Assembly (NCBI RefSeq): GCF_900177805.1
Contig: NZ_FXAX01000001.1
Coordinates: 1,116,001-1,180,000, forward strand
Length of the DNA: 64,000 nucleotides
Direction: 5' to 3'
From: Fibrobacter sp. UWB13
GTDB lineage: Bacteria > Fibrobacterota > Fibrobacteria > Fibrobacterales > Fibrobacteraceae
The notes under the pieces: generated by a model
What the model was told of the DNA's origin: nothing
Database searches by the model: none
Seen by the model: the letters and a program-made list of their open reading frames with translations, nothing else
Shown: piece by piece, positions 8,668 through 17,215 of the stretch
Position numbering within the stretch: the first letter of the stretch is position 1
Layout of the letters: every line of letters starts with the position of its first letter
Program-made: the position numbers and the translations under genes

Positions 8668-10248
8668 TTACCCATCCACCATTTTCCAATCGCCGATATT
8701 CCGTTTTTTTGAATCGATGTTTACGGCAACTTTGTATAGTTTCTTCGGTAAACCTTGTTCAGTTTTATGTAGTCTGTACGGGTCAAGGTAACCACGGCTG
8801 CCAATTTGAGCCAAAGCATCTTCAATTGAACCGTCCAACTTGAATTCAATAACATATACGGCAGTCTTTGTTTCCAACACTATATCGGCACGACCGCCAG
8901 CAGATTTCTGTTCACAATGGACTAGAAACGGAGTCGCAATACGGAAAACCCCGAAAATTAAAGTACTATAGAGAAGTTCATCCCGCTTTGCGGCATCGTA
9001 AGGGATGTCGCTCAAGTAAACCTTGATTGCATCCATCACAGAAGCCACATCGCCAGAATTAAATCCGTTGATGATTGTGTTCGCAACGGCGTTATATGCC
9101 ATAGAATCCTTGCCCGAAAAATACTTTAAAAGTCCCTTGGTAAAGCCTTCTGCAACTTCCTCGTTCGGGTATGCCAGCGTGTATGGCAAAAACTGCGATT
9201 CGTCATAACCTTTAATAGTCAGGTAGCCGCTCTGGTATAGCACAGGAACTGGGCTGCCATTCCCTTCTGTCGGAACATTAAAGTCATCAGCAGAAGCGGC
9301 AATTCCGTTTTTCAAAAGCTCCGGATCAATGCCAAACTTGCAAATCCAATCCATGAGGTATGTCGGAGTTCCCGTTTCGAACCAGTAATTTGTAAGATCT
9401 TTATCTTGCAATGCATTTATCAAACTGAACGGATTGTATACGTCTGGCGACTTTTTGGAAAAATGGTAACCGTCATACTTGCGCTTAAGTCCCGCGCACA
9501 CCTGTTCAAAAGTTTTGCCGGTAGCTTGAGCCATCACCTCAATTTCGGGATTCATCTGCGTCCGCAGTTCTTCTTCGGTAATGCCACAGAGAGCCGCATA
9601 ATCATCGACCATGCTGATGATTTTCAGGTTATTGAGTTCGCTAAAAATACTCAACTGGCTGAACTTGGTAATACCCGTAATGAATATGAACTTAAGATGA
9701 TCATCAAGACTCTTGAGCGGGCTGTAAAAGTCGCGTAATTTTTGACGCATTTGGTCAAAAGCATCTTTGTCAACAAGAGTATCCAGAAGCGGAGCATCAT
9801 ATTCATCAACAAGGAAAACAACCTTCTGCCCCGTTTTTTGCTCGGCTCTCAATATGAGTCCGTTCAATCTGGAACTTGGAGAATTCTCGTCAATTCCTTT
9901 CCCGTAAACTTTTTCGTATTCAGCAAGACTGAGATTAATCAGTTCATCCAGCATGCCGGGGTTCATATATTTCATTTTGCTGAAATCGAACCTTAAAACT
10001 GGATGTTTTTTCCACTCCGTTTCTAGCTTGTCAATGGCAAGCCCAGCAAACAACTCCTTGCGACCACTAAGGTAACAGTCTAGCGTACTGATAAGCAACG
10101 ATTTTCCAAAACGCCGAGGGCGAGCCAGAAAATAGACTTTGCCTTCCTTGACCAGCTTATACACCAAACCGGTCTTATCAACGTAAATCGCATTATTCTC
10201 CCGGATAACCGAGAAAGACTGCATACCTATAGGGAACATTCTTGCCAT
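8668..10248 (-). CDS. AAA-ATPase-like / PD-(D/E)XK nuclease family protein
   Basis: Start taken at the ATG at 10248 (MARMFPIGMQSF), because the family begins near the FSVIRENNAIYVDKTGLVYK block. A further ATG at 10239 is possible. The 526-residue protein has an N-terminal AAA-like ATPase part: RPRRFGKSLLISTLDCYL as Walker A, and KVVFLVDEYDAPLLD as Walker B. The C-terminus has GGRADIVLETKTAVYVIEFK, the acid/Lys pattern of a PD-(D/E)XK nuclease. These proteins are abundant and duplicated in gut Bacteroidetes and Fibrobacter. Their role is unknown, and a defence or mobile-element link is only a guess. Confidence 0.82.
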   Translation of the reverse strand: MARMFPIGMQSFSVIRENNAIYVDKTGLVYKLVKEGKVYFLARPRRFGKSLLISTLDCYLSGRKELFAGLAIDKLETEWKKHPVLRFDFSKMKYMNPGMLDELINLSLAEYEKVYGKGIDENSPSSRLNGLILRAEQKTGQKVVFLVDEYDAPLLDTLVDKDAFDQMRQKLRDFYSPLKSLDDHLKFIFITGITKFSQLSIFSELNNLKIISMVDDYAALCGITEEELRTQMNPEIEVMAQATGKTFEQVCAGLKRKYDGYHFSKKSPDVYNPFSLINALQDKDLTNYWFETGTPTYLMDWICKFGIDPELLKNGIAASADDFNVPTEGNGSPVPVLYQSGYLTIKGYDESQFLPYTLAYPNEEVAEGFTKGLLKYFSGKDSMAYNAVANTIINGFNSGDVASVMDAIKVYLSDIPYDAAKRDELLYSTLIFGVFRIATPFLVHCEQKSAGGRADIVLETKTAVYVIEFKLDGSIEDALAQIGSRGYLDPYRLHKTEQGLPKKLYKVAVNIDSKKRNIGDWKMVDG

Positions 10249-10325
10249 ATCGCTAATATAATAAAAGAGAGCAAAGCGAACAAGCGGGGACGCTTTCGAC
10301 CCCATTTGAGAGTCTCAGAACCACT

Positions 10326-10820
10326 TTAATAACGAGTCTTGTCCGTCTTTGTCGCCCACTTTTTAAATGCAACTAGCGCTTCGTTCCGCATAAAATGATC
10401 GCACTTGATGGCGCGTTTTTCGTACGGCAAGTCAAGCTGATCATAAATAAAGGAATCGTCAAATTCAATTGCGGCAGCATCGGCTTTTGTATTGGCGTAG
10501 CAGATGCGTTTGACTCGAGCCCAGTACAGAGCGCTCAGGCACATCGGACAAGGTTCGCAACTCGTGTAAACAGTACAGCCGTCCAGCATGAAAGTTCCGA
10601 GTTTTGCACAAGCATTGCGAATTGCAGTTACCTCAGCATGAGCCGTCGGGTCGTTATTCGGCACAACGCGATTTGCGCCCGTAGCCACAACCTCGCCATC
10701 CTTGACAATCACAGCGCCAAACGGACCACCACCATTATCAACATTTTCAACGGACAACTGAATTGCCATCTGCATAAAGCGCTTGTCTTCATCCGTAATA
10801 TTCTTCAATTCTTCTTGCAT
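10326..10820 (-). CDS. guaD: guanine deaminase (cytidine-deaminase fold)
   Basis: A 164-residue zinc deaminase converting guanine to xanthine and ammonia. HAEVTAIR holds the zinc His and catalytic Glu, and TSCEPCPMC holds the two zinc cysteines. The sequence follows B. subtilis GuaD closely from memory, including GGPFGAVIVKDG, NDPTAHAEVTAIR, LYWAR, and the FDDSFIYDQLDLP segment. That segment separates guanine deaminases from tRNA adenosine deaminase TadA. AAGGAG lies 5 bases before the ATG. The gene is divergent from an arginase-fold gene across about 160 bases, which may tie two nitrogen-releasing activities to one control region. Confidence 0.88.
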   Translation of the reverse strand: MQEELKNITDEDKRFMQMAIQLSVENVDNGGGPFGAVIVKDGEVVATGANRVVPNNDPTAHAEVTAIRNACAKLGTFMLDGCTVYTSCEPCPMCLSALYWARVKRICYANTKADAAAIEFDDSFIYDQLDLPYEKRAIKCDHFMRNEALVAFKKWATKTDKTRY

Positions 10821-10980
10821 AAAAACTCCTTGACCTCACTAAAATAATCAAAAAATCGAGGAAAAACAACAACAAGAAAAATTCAAAACATGCTATTTCT
10901 ACCAAAGTCTGTCATGACAGCCTCCGAGCGAGCAACGCCTTTTTTGCCCAAGACAGCAGATTTTTAACTATTTTTTGACA

Positions 10981-11862
10981 ATGATGATTACAGTTCAAGA
11001 TTTCACGGGCGTTTACGCCGAACAAGCCTTTATGCAAGAACTGCGCGCCACCGCAGAAACAAGCAAGGACGTTCGCTGGCTCGACTGCACGAAAATCGTA
11101 GGAACCGACTGCTACTGTGACGACGACGCCATCAAGGAAATCAACGAATTGATTGATAACGCAGAGAGCAACAGCAAGAGTGAAAGCGACCGCAATATCG
11201 AGAATCGCGACAATTCCACAAGCGGCATTGCGCCACAACTAAGTATTCACTTTTTTGACAACGGCAATTATCATTACATGAGCAAGCTCTGGACTGACAG
11301 AGTCCAAGAACCGTTTACGCTCATCGTATTTGACCACCATCCTGACATGCAACCACCCCGCTTTGGCGGAATTTTAAGCTGTGGCGGCTGGGTCAAAGAA
11401 GTCCTCGACAACAATAAGTTTGTCCAAAACGTCATTATCATCGGAGTCAAGGATGAACTCGTCGAAACCGTCCGCAAAGAGCTTTCGCAATCCGGGGAAG
11501 CTAATATTTTAGAGAAGGTTACATTCATCAAAGAAAGTGAACTCAGCATTCTCTCGTCTCTAATCTGCAGCGATTTTGTGAACGTCCTCTCGCCTAATCT
11601 CTACATTTCCATCGACAAGGACGCACTCTCACCCACCTACGCTGCAACCAACTGGGATCAAGGTTCACTTACGCTTGACGCCCTCAAAAATTTCATCACG
11701 ACACTTACCGCAGGTCGCAAAATTCTTGGCATTGACATCTGCGGCGAACGCGCCCACGATTTCGAAGGCAACGAACACCACACTGTTCAAGAGGCTGATT
11801 CGCTCAACAGCGAGCTAAATCGCGAACTTGTCGAGTTTTTAAAGAAGATTAAGGAATCTTGA
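10981..11862 (+). CDS. arginase/agmatinase-fold ureohydrolase family protein
   Basis: A protein of about 293 residues. Either ATG at 10981 or 10984 can start it, and a TTG at 10975 is also in frame. LIVFDHHPDMQPP and YISIDKDALSPTYAA correspond to the two metal-binding blocks of arginase, agmatinase and formimidoglutamase (DxHxD and SxDxDxxxP). The second block is a variant: Lys-Asp-Ala instead of the usual Asp-Val/Ile-Asp. That leaves fewer acidic ligands, so the reaction cannot be assigned safely. ERAHDFEGNEHH near the C-terminus is a further acidic/His patch. It overlaps the 63-residue gene on the other strand by 14 bases at the 3' end. Confidence 0.72.
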   Translation: MMITVQDFTGVYAEQAFMQELRATAETSKDVRWLDCTKIVGTDCYCDDDAIKEINELIDNAESNSKSESDRNIENRDNSTSGIAPQLSIHFFDNGNYHYMSKLWTDRVQEPFTLIVFDHHPDMQPPRFGGILSCGGWVKEVLDNNKFVQNVIIIGVKDELVETVRKELSQSGEANILEKVTFIKESELSILSSLICSDFVNVLSPNLYISIDKDALSPTYAATNWDQGSLTLDALKNFITTLTAGRKILGIDICGERAHDFEGNEHHTVQEADSLNSELNRELVEFLKKIKES

Positions 11863-12040
11863 ACTGCAGAATTTCTTCGGCGGTCAATTCATCAAATTCC
11901 TTTCCCACACGCTCAGCGTACTTTCCCAATTCATAGATATTCAACTTGCTTTTCGGCGGATTCTTATACGGATCAGGCGGAGCCAAATACTCTTCCATGG
12001 AATCAGCTAAAATAACAGCGGGCTTTCTAATTCCACTCAT
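11849..12040 (-). CDS. 63-residue protein of unknown function coupled to the GNAT-like gene
   Basis: The start is set by a strong CTGGAGGT site 8-9 bases before the ATG at 12040, which lies inside the end of the upstream gene. The two reading frames overlap by 14 bases. The product is soluble, acidic in its second half (RVGKEFDELTAEEILQF), and has a Pro-rich middle (YLAPPDPYKNPPKS). No domain is recognised. Its size, its coupling to an acetyltransferase-like gene and its place beside a restriction locus would fit a toxin-antitoxin-like or accessory pair, but this is inference only. Confidence 0.65.
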   Translation of the reverse strand: MSGIRKPAVILADSMEEYLAPPDPYKNPPKSKLNIYELGKYAERVGKEFDELTAEEILQFKIP

Positions 12041-12584
12041 AGGTATAGACCTCCAGGAGTTTTCGAGACGTTTCCGTTTTAACAGCAAATTGATATGGAT
12101 GCAACGCACCCAAATAAGTTGCTCCTAGAACATCAATATAATGATTTAACAGTTCCTTGTTAAGGGCAAAACCATAAATAAATCCATCATACCCCCAAGC
12201 AAAAGAACGGTCGGCCGCAATAGCAAAAAGATGACCTCCAACACCGATGTATTTTTGAACTTTTGCAAGGCCTTTGTTATTGTGCGGAGCAGTACATGCC
12301 CAATGAATATAAGCAGCCCGTGCGTCTACATCATTTCTCACCCCTACAAGCCCCTGGATTTCATTATTTTCCTTCAACGCAAGGGCAAAAACTTCAACTT
12401 CTTTGGGCGTTTTTATCCAATTGATTCCCCAACCATTCTTTTCGTTGAATTGTCTCAGGAAAGACCTACTTTCAATCCTGAACACCACAGTTTCCTTAAT
12501 TTCACCAGTCTCGGTATCTTTGAGACAGGGAACAATTTCGTCAAGCCAAATGCCGACACCACCAGCGTTTACTCCATTCTTCAT
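12027..12584 (-). CDS. GNAT-like acetyltransferase-fold protein, unknown substrate
   Basis: Start taken at the ATG at 12584 (MKNGVNAGGVGIWLDE); the longer frame adds 30 unlikely residues. The 185-residue product has a central stretch, VFALALKENNEIQGLVGVRN, then AAYIHWACTAPHN, then an alpha segment ending GGHLFAIAADRSFAWGYDGF. This pattern of strands followed by a helix resembles the acetyl-CoA binding core of GNAT enzymes, but the standard R/QxxGxG/A loop is only loosely present (KYIGVGGH). Its stop overlaps the start of the 63-residue gene. It is probably one transcript with it. The substrate is unknown. Confidence 0.6.
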   Translation of the reverse strand: MKNGVNAGGVGIWLDEIVPCLKDTETGEIKETVVFRIESRSFLRQFNEKNGWGINWIKTPKEVEVFALALKENNEIQGLVGVRNDVDARAAYIHWACTAPHNNKGLAKVQKYIGVGGHLFAIAADRSFAWGYDGFIYGFALNKELLNHYIDVLGATYLGALHPYQFAVKTETSRKLLEVYTYEWN

Positions 12585-12735
12585 TTTTCGCTCCTCTCCG
12601 CCTACAAGCATAAAAAGGCGGGGCTTAATTGTTTGTCGCCCAAAGCATATAAGTATACATTTGAACACTAACAAATATAAATTACTAGATGGCGATAGTC
12701 AAGAGGTTTTCCACTTTTTTGTCATTTATCTCATT

Positions 12736-12798
12736 TAGCAACCCATGGTTGCTATTTTGCAATTTCAAAAAGAGCAGGCATTGCCTGCTCTTTTTTTT
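12736..12798. terminator. tandem hairpin terminators between hsdR and the GNAT-like gene
   Basis: The first hairpin (12736-12754) pairs TAGCAACC with GGTTGCTA around a 3-base loop. The second (12767-12798) pairs AAAGAGCAGG with CCTGCTCTTT around CATTG, with eight T on the + side and a T5 run on the minus side, so it can work in both directions. It ends the hsd operon, which is read on the minus strand. Confidence 0.85.
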
Positions 12799-12832
12799 GC
12801 AAGCAGAACTTGCACAAACTACTTAACCTTCC

Positions 12833-15805
12833 CTATCCGACAGTCGCTCTCACCATTGTTCTTGCAGCAGAAATGACCCGTTCCACGAGGAAATTTTGAA
12901 ATTCCTGATTATTAAGGAATATGCGGAAGAGTTCCGAGCGGGCAGCCATATTCTTGACGATGATTTGCTGCAAGGCATCATTGCCTTCGATTTGCACAGT
13001 TGATTCATCGGCATGCAAAACGGCATTGGCGAAACTTTCATTTTCGGCAAGTTCCTTGGGCAGTTCATCAATATCCTTCTTGACCTTATCGGGATATTCC
13101 CATTCCACACCGCCGTAGCGTTGATTGAATTCCTCCAGAATATCACTCAACTTGACAAGTTCCGGTTCCTTTTTGCCAACGGCTCCATTACCTGTCGGCA
13201 CGGGCGCGATTTCGGCATTCTCGTTTTCGAGAGAAATCTTTGCCGCTTCTTGCTCCACAATTCGTAATTGGTCAAAGTCAATAGAATCTAACAAGCCTTC
13301 TGTAAAGTCGTCATCTTTTAACTTTGGCAATTTCGTCACGAGAAACTTGTAGAACGTCCAGCGTTTTTCCCAATCCTTACTACCGAACGGCATAATGGCA
13401 GCAAGGAAAGTGTAGATGCGCACGAAATTCTTCATGGCACTCTTGCATGCAATTTGCTGTTCTTCTTGCAAGTCATTCTTAAAGCGGTCCACGCACACAT
13501 TGATAATCGGATCCAGTTCTTCGCGTGGAGCAGAACCAAAATACTTTTGGCAATACAAATCTATCTCGGCTTGCGTGTAGATATTGTATTCATCCAACTC
13601 AAAAATCAAGTCGTTCAGTTTATTCGGATCGGTTTCGCCAGCAAGCGTCGTCATCTTGTAATAGCGTTGGAACGACGCCTTGATATTTTCAGGCTCATTC
13701 GCGAAATCGAGAATGAAGGTATCTTTCTTTTTTGGATGACAGCGATTTAAGCGGCTAAGCGTCTGCACAGCCTTGATATCTGTTAAGCCTTTATCGACAT
13801 ACATCGTATGCAGCAGCGGTTCATCGTAACCCGTCTGGAATTTGTCGGCAACAACAAGAATGCGATACGGGTCCACCTTCATGTTCTTTTCGATATCGGC
13901 AGACGGGAACTTGTTGATGCTCGCCTCGGTTTCTTCCTTGCCGTGATACATTTTCTTTCCGCTAAATGCAACAACAGCCTTGTACGGACTCTTCATATCC
14001 TGCAACTGCTTCGAAATGGCGTAATAGTAATCAATCGCCCTTTCGATTCCGGCAGTCACCACCATGGCACGGGCCTGTCCACCCACCTTGTTCTTGTTGA
14101 TGACGTTATTGATAAAGTGGTTTACAATGATGGCGGCCTTTTTCTCGACCGTTTCGGGGCGACTCTCCACATACCAGCGGATTTTCTTTTGCGCCTGGTC
14201 GCGGTCAAATTCAGGATTTTCCTTTCGCTTGCGGATGATTTCCGATTCAACGACCTTGTAGTAACTCTGGTACGGCGTATAGTTTTTCAGCACATCCAGG
14301 ATAAAGCCTTCCTGAATGGCCTGGCGCATGGTGTAATTGTGGTGCGGTTCGAATTTCGGTTTTCCATCAGGTTGTGGAATCTTTTTTCCGAACATTTCGA
14401 GAGTTTTGTTCTTGGGAGTCGCGGTAAAGGCGTAGTAATTCGCGTTCTTTACCATCTTACGACCTTCTATAGTCTTGTTCAAGATGTCTTCGAAATCTTC
14501 CTCACTCTCAGCATCAACACCGGAAATTGCCATATTCATTTTAGCCGAAAGCGAGCCGTTTTGACTACTATGAGCTTCGTCAATGATAATTGCAAAACGA
14601 CGGTTTGCAAGCGTCGTGCCTATTTCCTTGAGAATAAAAGGGAATTTGTGAACAATCGTGATGATAATTCGCTTGCCAGCAGTGAGTTCATTGCGCAGCG
14701 TTTCCGAAGAATCCGCCCAACCAACAATATTACCAAGTTGGTTATAGGCTTTTATATTATTACGAATTTGCTTGTCAAGATTCACACGGTCAGTTACAAC
14801 AATAATGGAATCCATCAGCTTCTCTGTACCACGCAATTGCTGAGCAAGCATAAAGGCGAGCCACGTAATCGTATTCGATTTACCCGAACCCGCACTATGC
14901 TGAATCAGGAATTTTTGCCCTAATTCATGCGACTTGGTTTCTCTTACCAAATAACGAACCGCATCAAGCTGGTGGTAACGAGGCCACACAACAGATTCTT
15001 TAACAAGCCTTCCTTTTTCATCTGTAAATCTAGCCACTTGTGCCAAATTTTCAATAATGTACGAGAGCGTAGGCTTTGTAAGCACGTAATCCCATAAGTA
15101 GGCCGTTCGCGGACCATTCGGATTCAACGGATTGCCAGCACCTCCATCAACACCCTTGTCAAACGGCAGGAACCACGATTCCTTGCCCTTCAATTCCGTA
15201 CACATGCGGATGTTGTCATCATCTACGGCAAAGTGGACCGCACAACGCCTGGGCTGCAACAGCAATTCCTTGGGATTGCGTTCATTCGGGTTAGAATACT
15301 GTGCAACCGCATTCAACACGGTCTGGCCGGTATAATGATTCTTGAGTTCAATGGTGATGACAGGCATGCCGTTAATGAAAATCACCATGTCGATAGAGAG
15401 ATCCGGATTTGCGACGCTAAAGTGAACCTGGCGTGTGACAGAAAAAATATTTTTATTGTAAAAGACATGTCCCGATTCGCTTAATTCAGAAGGGAGTGGG
15501 TAATACATGTCAAAATGCGTGGTATTGTAATTGTACCCCTTGCGAATAACATCAATAACACCACGCTTAGTAATTTCGTTTTTGAGTCGTTCGAAGAATG
15601 AATGTCGTGAGTGTTCATTGCTAAAATCTACAGCATTTCGAACTTTATCCTGTTGCGTATCACAAAGGAACGTTTCGATCTTATTGCAATCTAAAGCATA
15701 ATCGGTGCTGTAATCGGATGATATCCCCCTAAAGTAGCCGTTCTGCTCAAGAAGGTATTTTTCGATGAGAGTTTCGAGACCTTTTTCTGAAGTATCCGTT
15801 GGCAT
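12833..15805 (-). CDS. hsdR: type I restriction enzyme, R subunit
   Basis: A 990-residue motor and nuclease subunit that cuts DNA after ATP-driven translocation when the HsdS target is unmethylated. The PD-(D/E)XK nuclease site is VITIELKNHYTGQT at about 155-168. The SF2 helicase Walker A is HSAGSGKS (about 301-308), the DEAH box is IIIDEAHSSQ (about 405-414), and later motifs include FTATPKNKT and QTGYDEPLLHTMYVDK. Full family length, and all key residues are present. GAGG lies 8 bases before the ATG at 15805. It is the last gene of the hsdM-hsdS-hsdR operon. Confidence 0.95.
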   Translation of the reverse strand: MPTDTSEKGLETLIEKYLLEQNGYFRGISSDYSTDYALDCNKIETFLCDTQQDKVRNAVDFSNEHSRHSFFERLKNEITKRGVIDVIRKGYNYNTTHFDMYYPLPSELSESGHVFYNKNIFSVTRQVHFSVANPDLSIDMVIFINGMPVITIELKNHYTGQTVLNAVAQYSNPNERNPKELLLQPRRCAVHFAVDDDNIRMCTELKGKESWFLPFDKGVDGGAGNPLNPNGPRTAYLWDYVLTKPTLSYIIENLAQVARFTDEKGRLVKESVVWPRYHQLDAVRYLVRETKSHELGQKFLIQHSAGSGKSNTITWLAFMLAQQLRGTEKLMDSIIVVTDRVNLDKQIRNNIKAYNQLGNIVGWADSSETLRNELTAGKRIIITIVHKFPFILKEIGTTLANRRFAIIIDEAHSSQNGSLSAKMNMAISGVDAESEEDFEDILNKTIEGRKMVKNANYYAFTATPKNKTLEMFGKKIPQPDGKPKFEPHHNYTMRQAIQEGFILDVLKNYTPYQSYYKVVESEIIRKRKENPEFDRDQAQKKIRWYVESRPETVEKKAAIIVNHFINNVINKNKVGGQARAMVVTAGIERAIDYYYAISKQLQDMKSPYKAVVAFSGKKMYHGKEETEASINKFPSADIEKNMKVDPYRILVVADKFQTGYDEPLLHTMYVDKGLTDIKAVQTLSRLNRCHPKKKDTFILDFANEPENIKASFQRYYKMTTLAGETDPNKLNDLIFELDEYNIYTQAEIDLYCQKYFGSAPREELDPIINVCVDRFKNDLQEEQQIACKSAMKNFVRIYTFLAAIMPFGSKDWEKRWTFYKFLVTKLPKLKDDDFTEGLLDSIDFDQLRIVEQEAAKISLENENAEIAPVPTGNGAVGKKEPELVKLSDILEEFNQRYGGVEWEYPDKVKKDIDELPKELAENESFANAVLHADESTVQIEGNDALQQIIVKNMAARSELFRIFLNNQEFQNFLVERVISAARTMVRATVG

Positions 15806-15827
15806 ATTTCAAACCTCTTTTCTTTTA

Positions 15828-15854
15828 AGTTCACTGAGCTTGCCGAAGTGAACT
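15828..15854. repeat. hairpin repeat overlapping the hsdS stop codon
   Basis: AGTTCACT and AGTGAACT form an 8-bp stem around an 11-base loop (GAGCTTGCCGA). The right arm covers the TAG stop of hsdS, read on the minus strand. The sequence matches a short interspersed palindrome type common in intergenic DNA of several phyla. It could slow or stop transcription between hsdS and hsdR and so lower hsdR expression. Confidence 0.7.
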
Positions 15855-17121
15855 AACAAACTTTTACCTTGCCTGTAACCACATCACTTATCAAACTTTG
15901 CTTATACTCGTTCAAGTTCGCAATCTGATTTTCGATGGACGCAATCTGAGAATCGATAGAAGAAACTTTCTTCTCTATATAGGCAACAATTTCCTTTTGT
16001 TCGGAAAGAGGGGGAATAATCACAGGAAATGTATAGAACTTACTTGGATATAATCTCAATCTACTGTCAATAATCCCTTTTGAAAGAGTTTTAAAAGCCC
16101 CTGCATAAGCCTTTAGCCTCAGCAAATAGTGAAAGTACTTCGGAACACAATCAATTATAAAATTGAACACGCAATACGCAGGACTTATCACACCTTCTAA
16201 TTCTGAAACAGCATAACTACCATTCCACGCAAGCATAATATTCATTACAAACTGATTTTTGTGAACAATTTTATAACCTTCAGTTGTTTCCGCCTCAAAC
16301 ATCCCAACCTTTTCACAATCTCGCTTTAAAGAAACTCCAGTGTACTGTGAAAGGCTTAACAATTCACCTGTATTATCGGTAATTTTCTCATCGCTCTCAT
16401 TAAAAACATGTCTTATTCTTTTTACTTCCCAGTTTTCAGGGATTTTCCCAATCCAGGAGATGCCAGAGTCTTTCATTCGGCAATCCTTATTCAACTTGCC
16501 TGTGACGGCATTTGCGATAACGGACTGTTTGTATTCTTTCAGGAGTTCGATTTGTTTCTGTTTTGCCGAAACAAGTTCATTGATTTGTGCAGTCTTTTTG
16601 TCCAAGTATTCCGCAATCGCCTTTTGTTCTGAGAGAGGAGGGATAGGAATAAGTTGATTTTTTATATCTGCAAATGACAAAGTTAGCCTAATTCCAGAAC
16701 CCATTCCATGAAGCATCTTTTTATTATCCATTGTCTTGAAAAGCCATAGATAATACATGGAATCGATGGAATTCTTTGGGGACATAGCTATATAAGCAGA
16801 TGTAATAATACCCGGAGCAGGGCATATCGCAACACGCTGGGAAACGAAGTCGTAATTAAGATTTAGGCCATTAAAAACAATATCATTCTCGTTTAAAACC
16901 GTGTATTTGACATAGGTATCTTCATATTCCCGTTCATCGCCAAGTTCATTCTTCAGAACAAGGGAACCAAATTTAAACTGATAAGCCTTTTTGAAGATGA
17001 AATCTTTATTTAGCGCTTTGTTTTCATTAAAATACGCTCCAACACGTTTCGTTTCCCAATGTTCCGGCACCTCTCCTATCCAAGAGATTCCTGAATCCTT
17101 GTATCGCGCATACTTTCTCAT
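15853..17121 (-). CDS. hsdS: type I restriction-modification specificity subunit
   Basis: Start taken at the ATG at 17121 (MRKYARYKDSGISWIGE), with AAAGGAA about 9 bases upstream. The longer frame reads into repeat DNA. The 422-residue protein has two target-recognition domains. Each is introduced by a near-identical block (KDSGISWIGEVPEHWE and KDSGISWIGKIPENWE). Each is followed by a conserved linker helix (IPPLSEQKAIAEYLDKK and IPPLSEQKEIVAYIEKK). This gives the usual pseudo-symmetric layout for a split, bipartite DNA target. No spare hsdS fragments or inverted copies for specificity switching are seen nearby. Confidence 0.93.
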   Translation of the reverse strand: MRKYARYKDSGISWIGEVPEHWETKRVGAYFNENKALNKDFIFKKAYQFKFGSLVLKNELGDEREYEDTYVKYTVLNENDIVFNGLNLNYDFVSQRVAICPAPGIITSAYIAMSPKNSIDSMYYLWLFKTMDNKKMLHGMGSGIRLTLSFADIKNQLIPIPPLSEQKAIAEYLDKKTAQINELVSAKQKQIELLKEYKQSVIANAVTGKLNKDCRMKDSGISWIGKIPENWEVKRIRHVFNESDEKITDNTGELLSLSQYTGVSLKRDCEKVGMFEAETTEGYKIVHKNQFVMNIMLAWNGSYAVSELEGVISPAYCVFNFIIDCVPKYFHYLLRLKAYAGAFKTLSKGIIDSRLRLYPSKFYTFPVIIPPLSEQKEIVAYIEKKVSSIDSQIASIENQIANLNEYKQSLISDVVTGKVKVC

Positions 17122-17142
17122 ACAAACAAATTCCTTTAGATT

Positions 17143-17210
17143 CTTCGACTCCACTTCGTTCCGCTCAGAATGACACTCGAATAAGAGATTGCTTCGCTCA
17201 GGATGACAAA
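17143..17210. repeat. two degenerate interspersed repeats between hsdM and hsdS
   Basis: Two neighbouring units, CCGCTCAGAATGACA and TTCGCTCAGGATGACAA, end in the ATGACA signature found at several other intergenic sites here. They fill most of the 94-base gap between hsdM and hsdS. These two genes are normally tightly coupled, so the units look inserted. Confidence 0.75.
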
Positions 17211-17215
17211 TGGGG

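Noticed and set aside
13808-14923. 371-residue open frame on the + strand
   Set aside because: It is antisense to hsdR and shows no recognisable domain.
15853-17121. Phase-variable hsdS shuffling locus
   Set aside because: No second hsdS copy, partial copy or recombinase gene is present near the operon.
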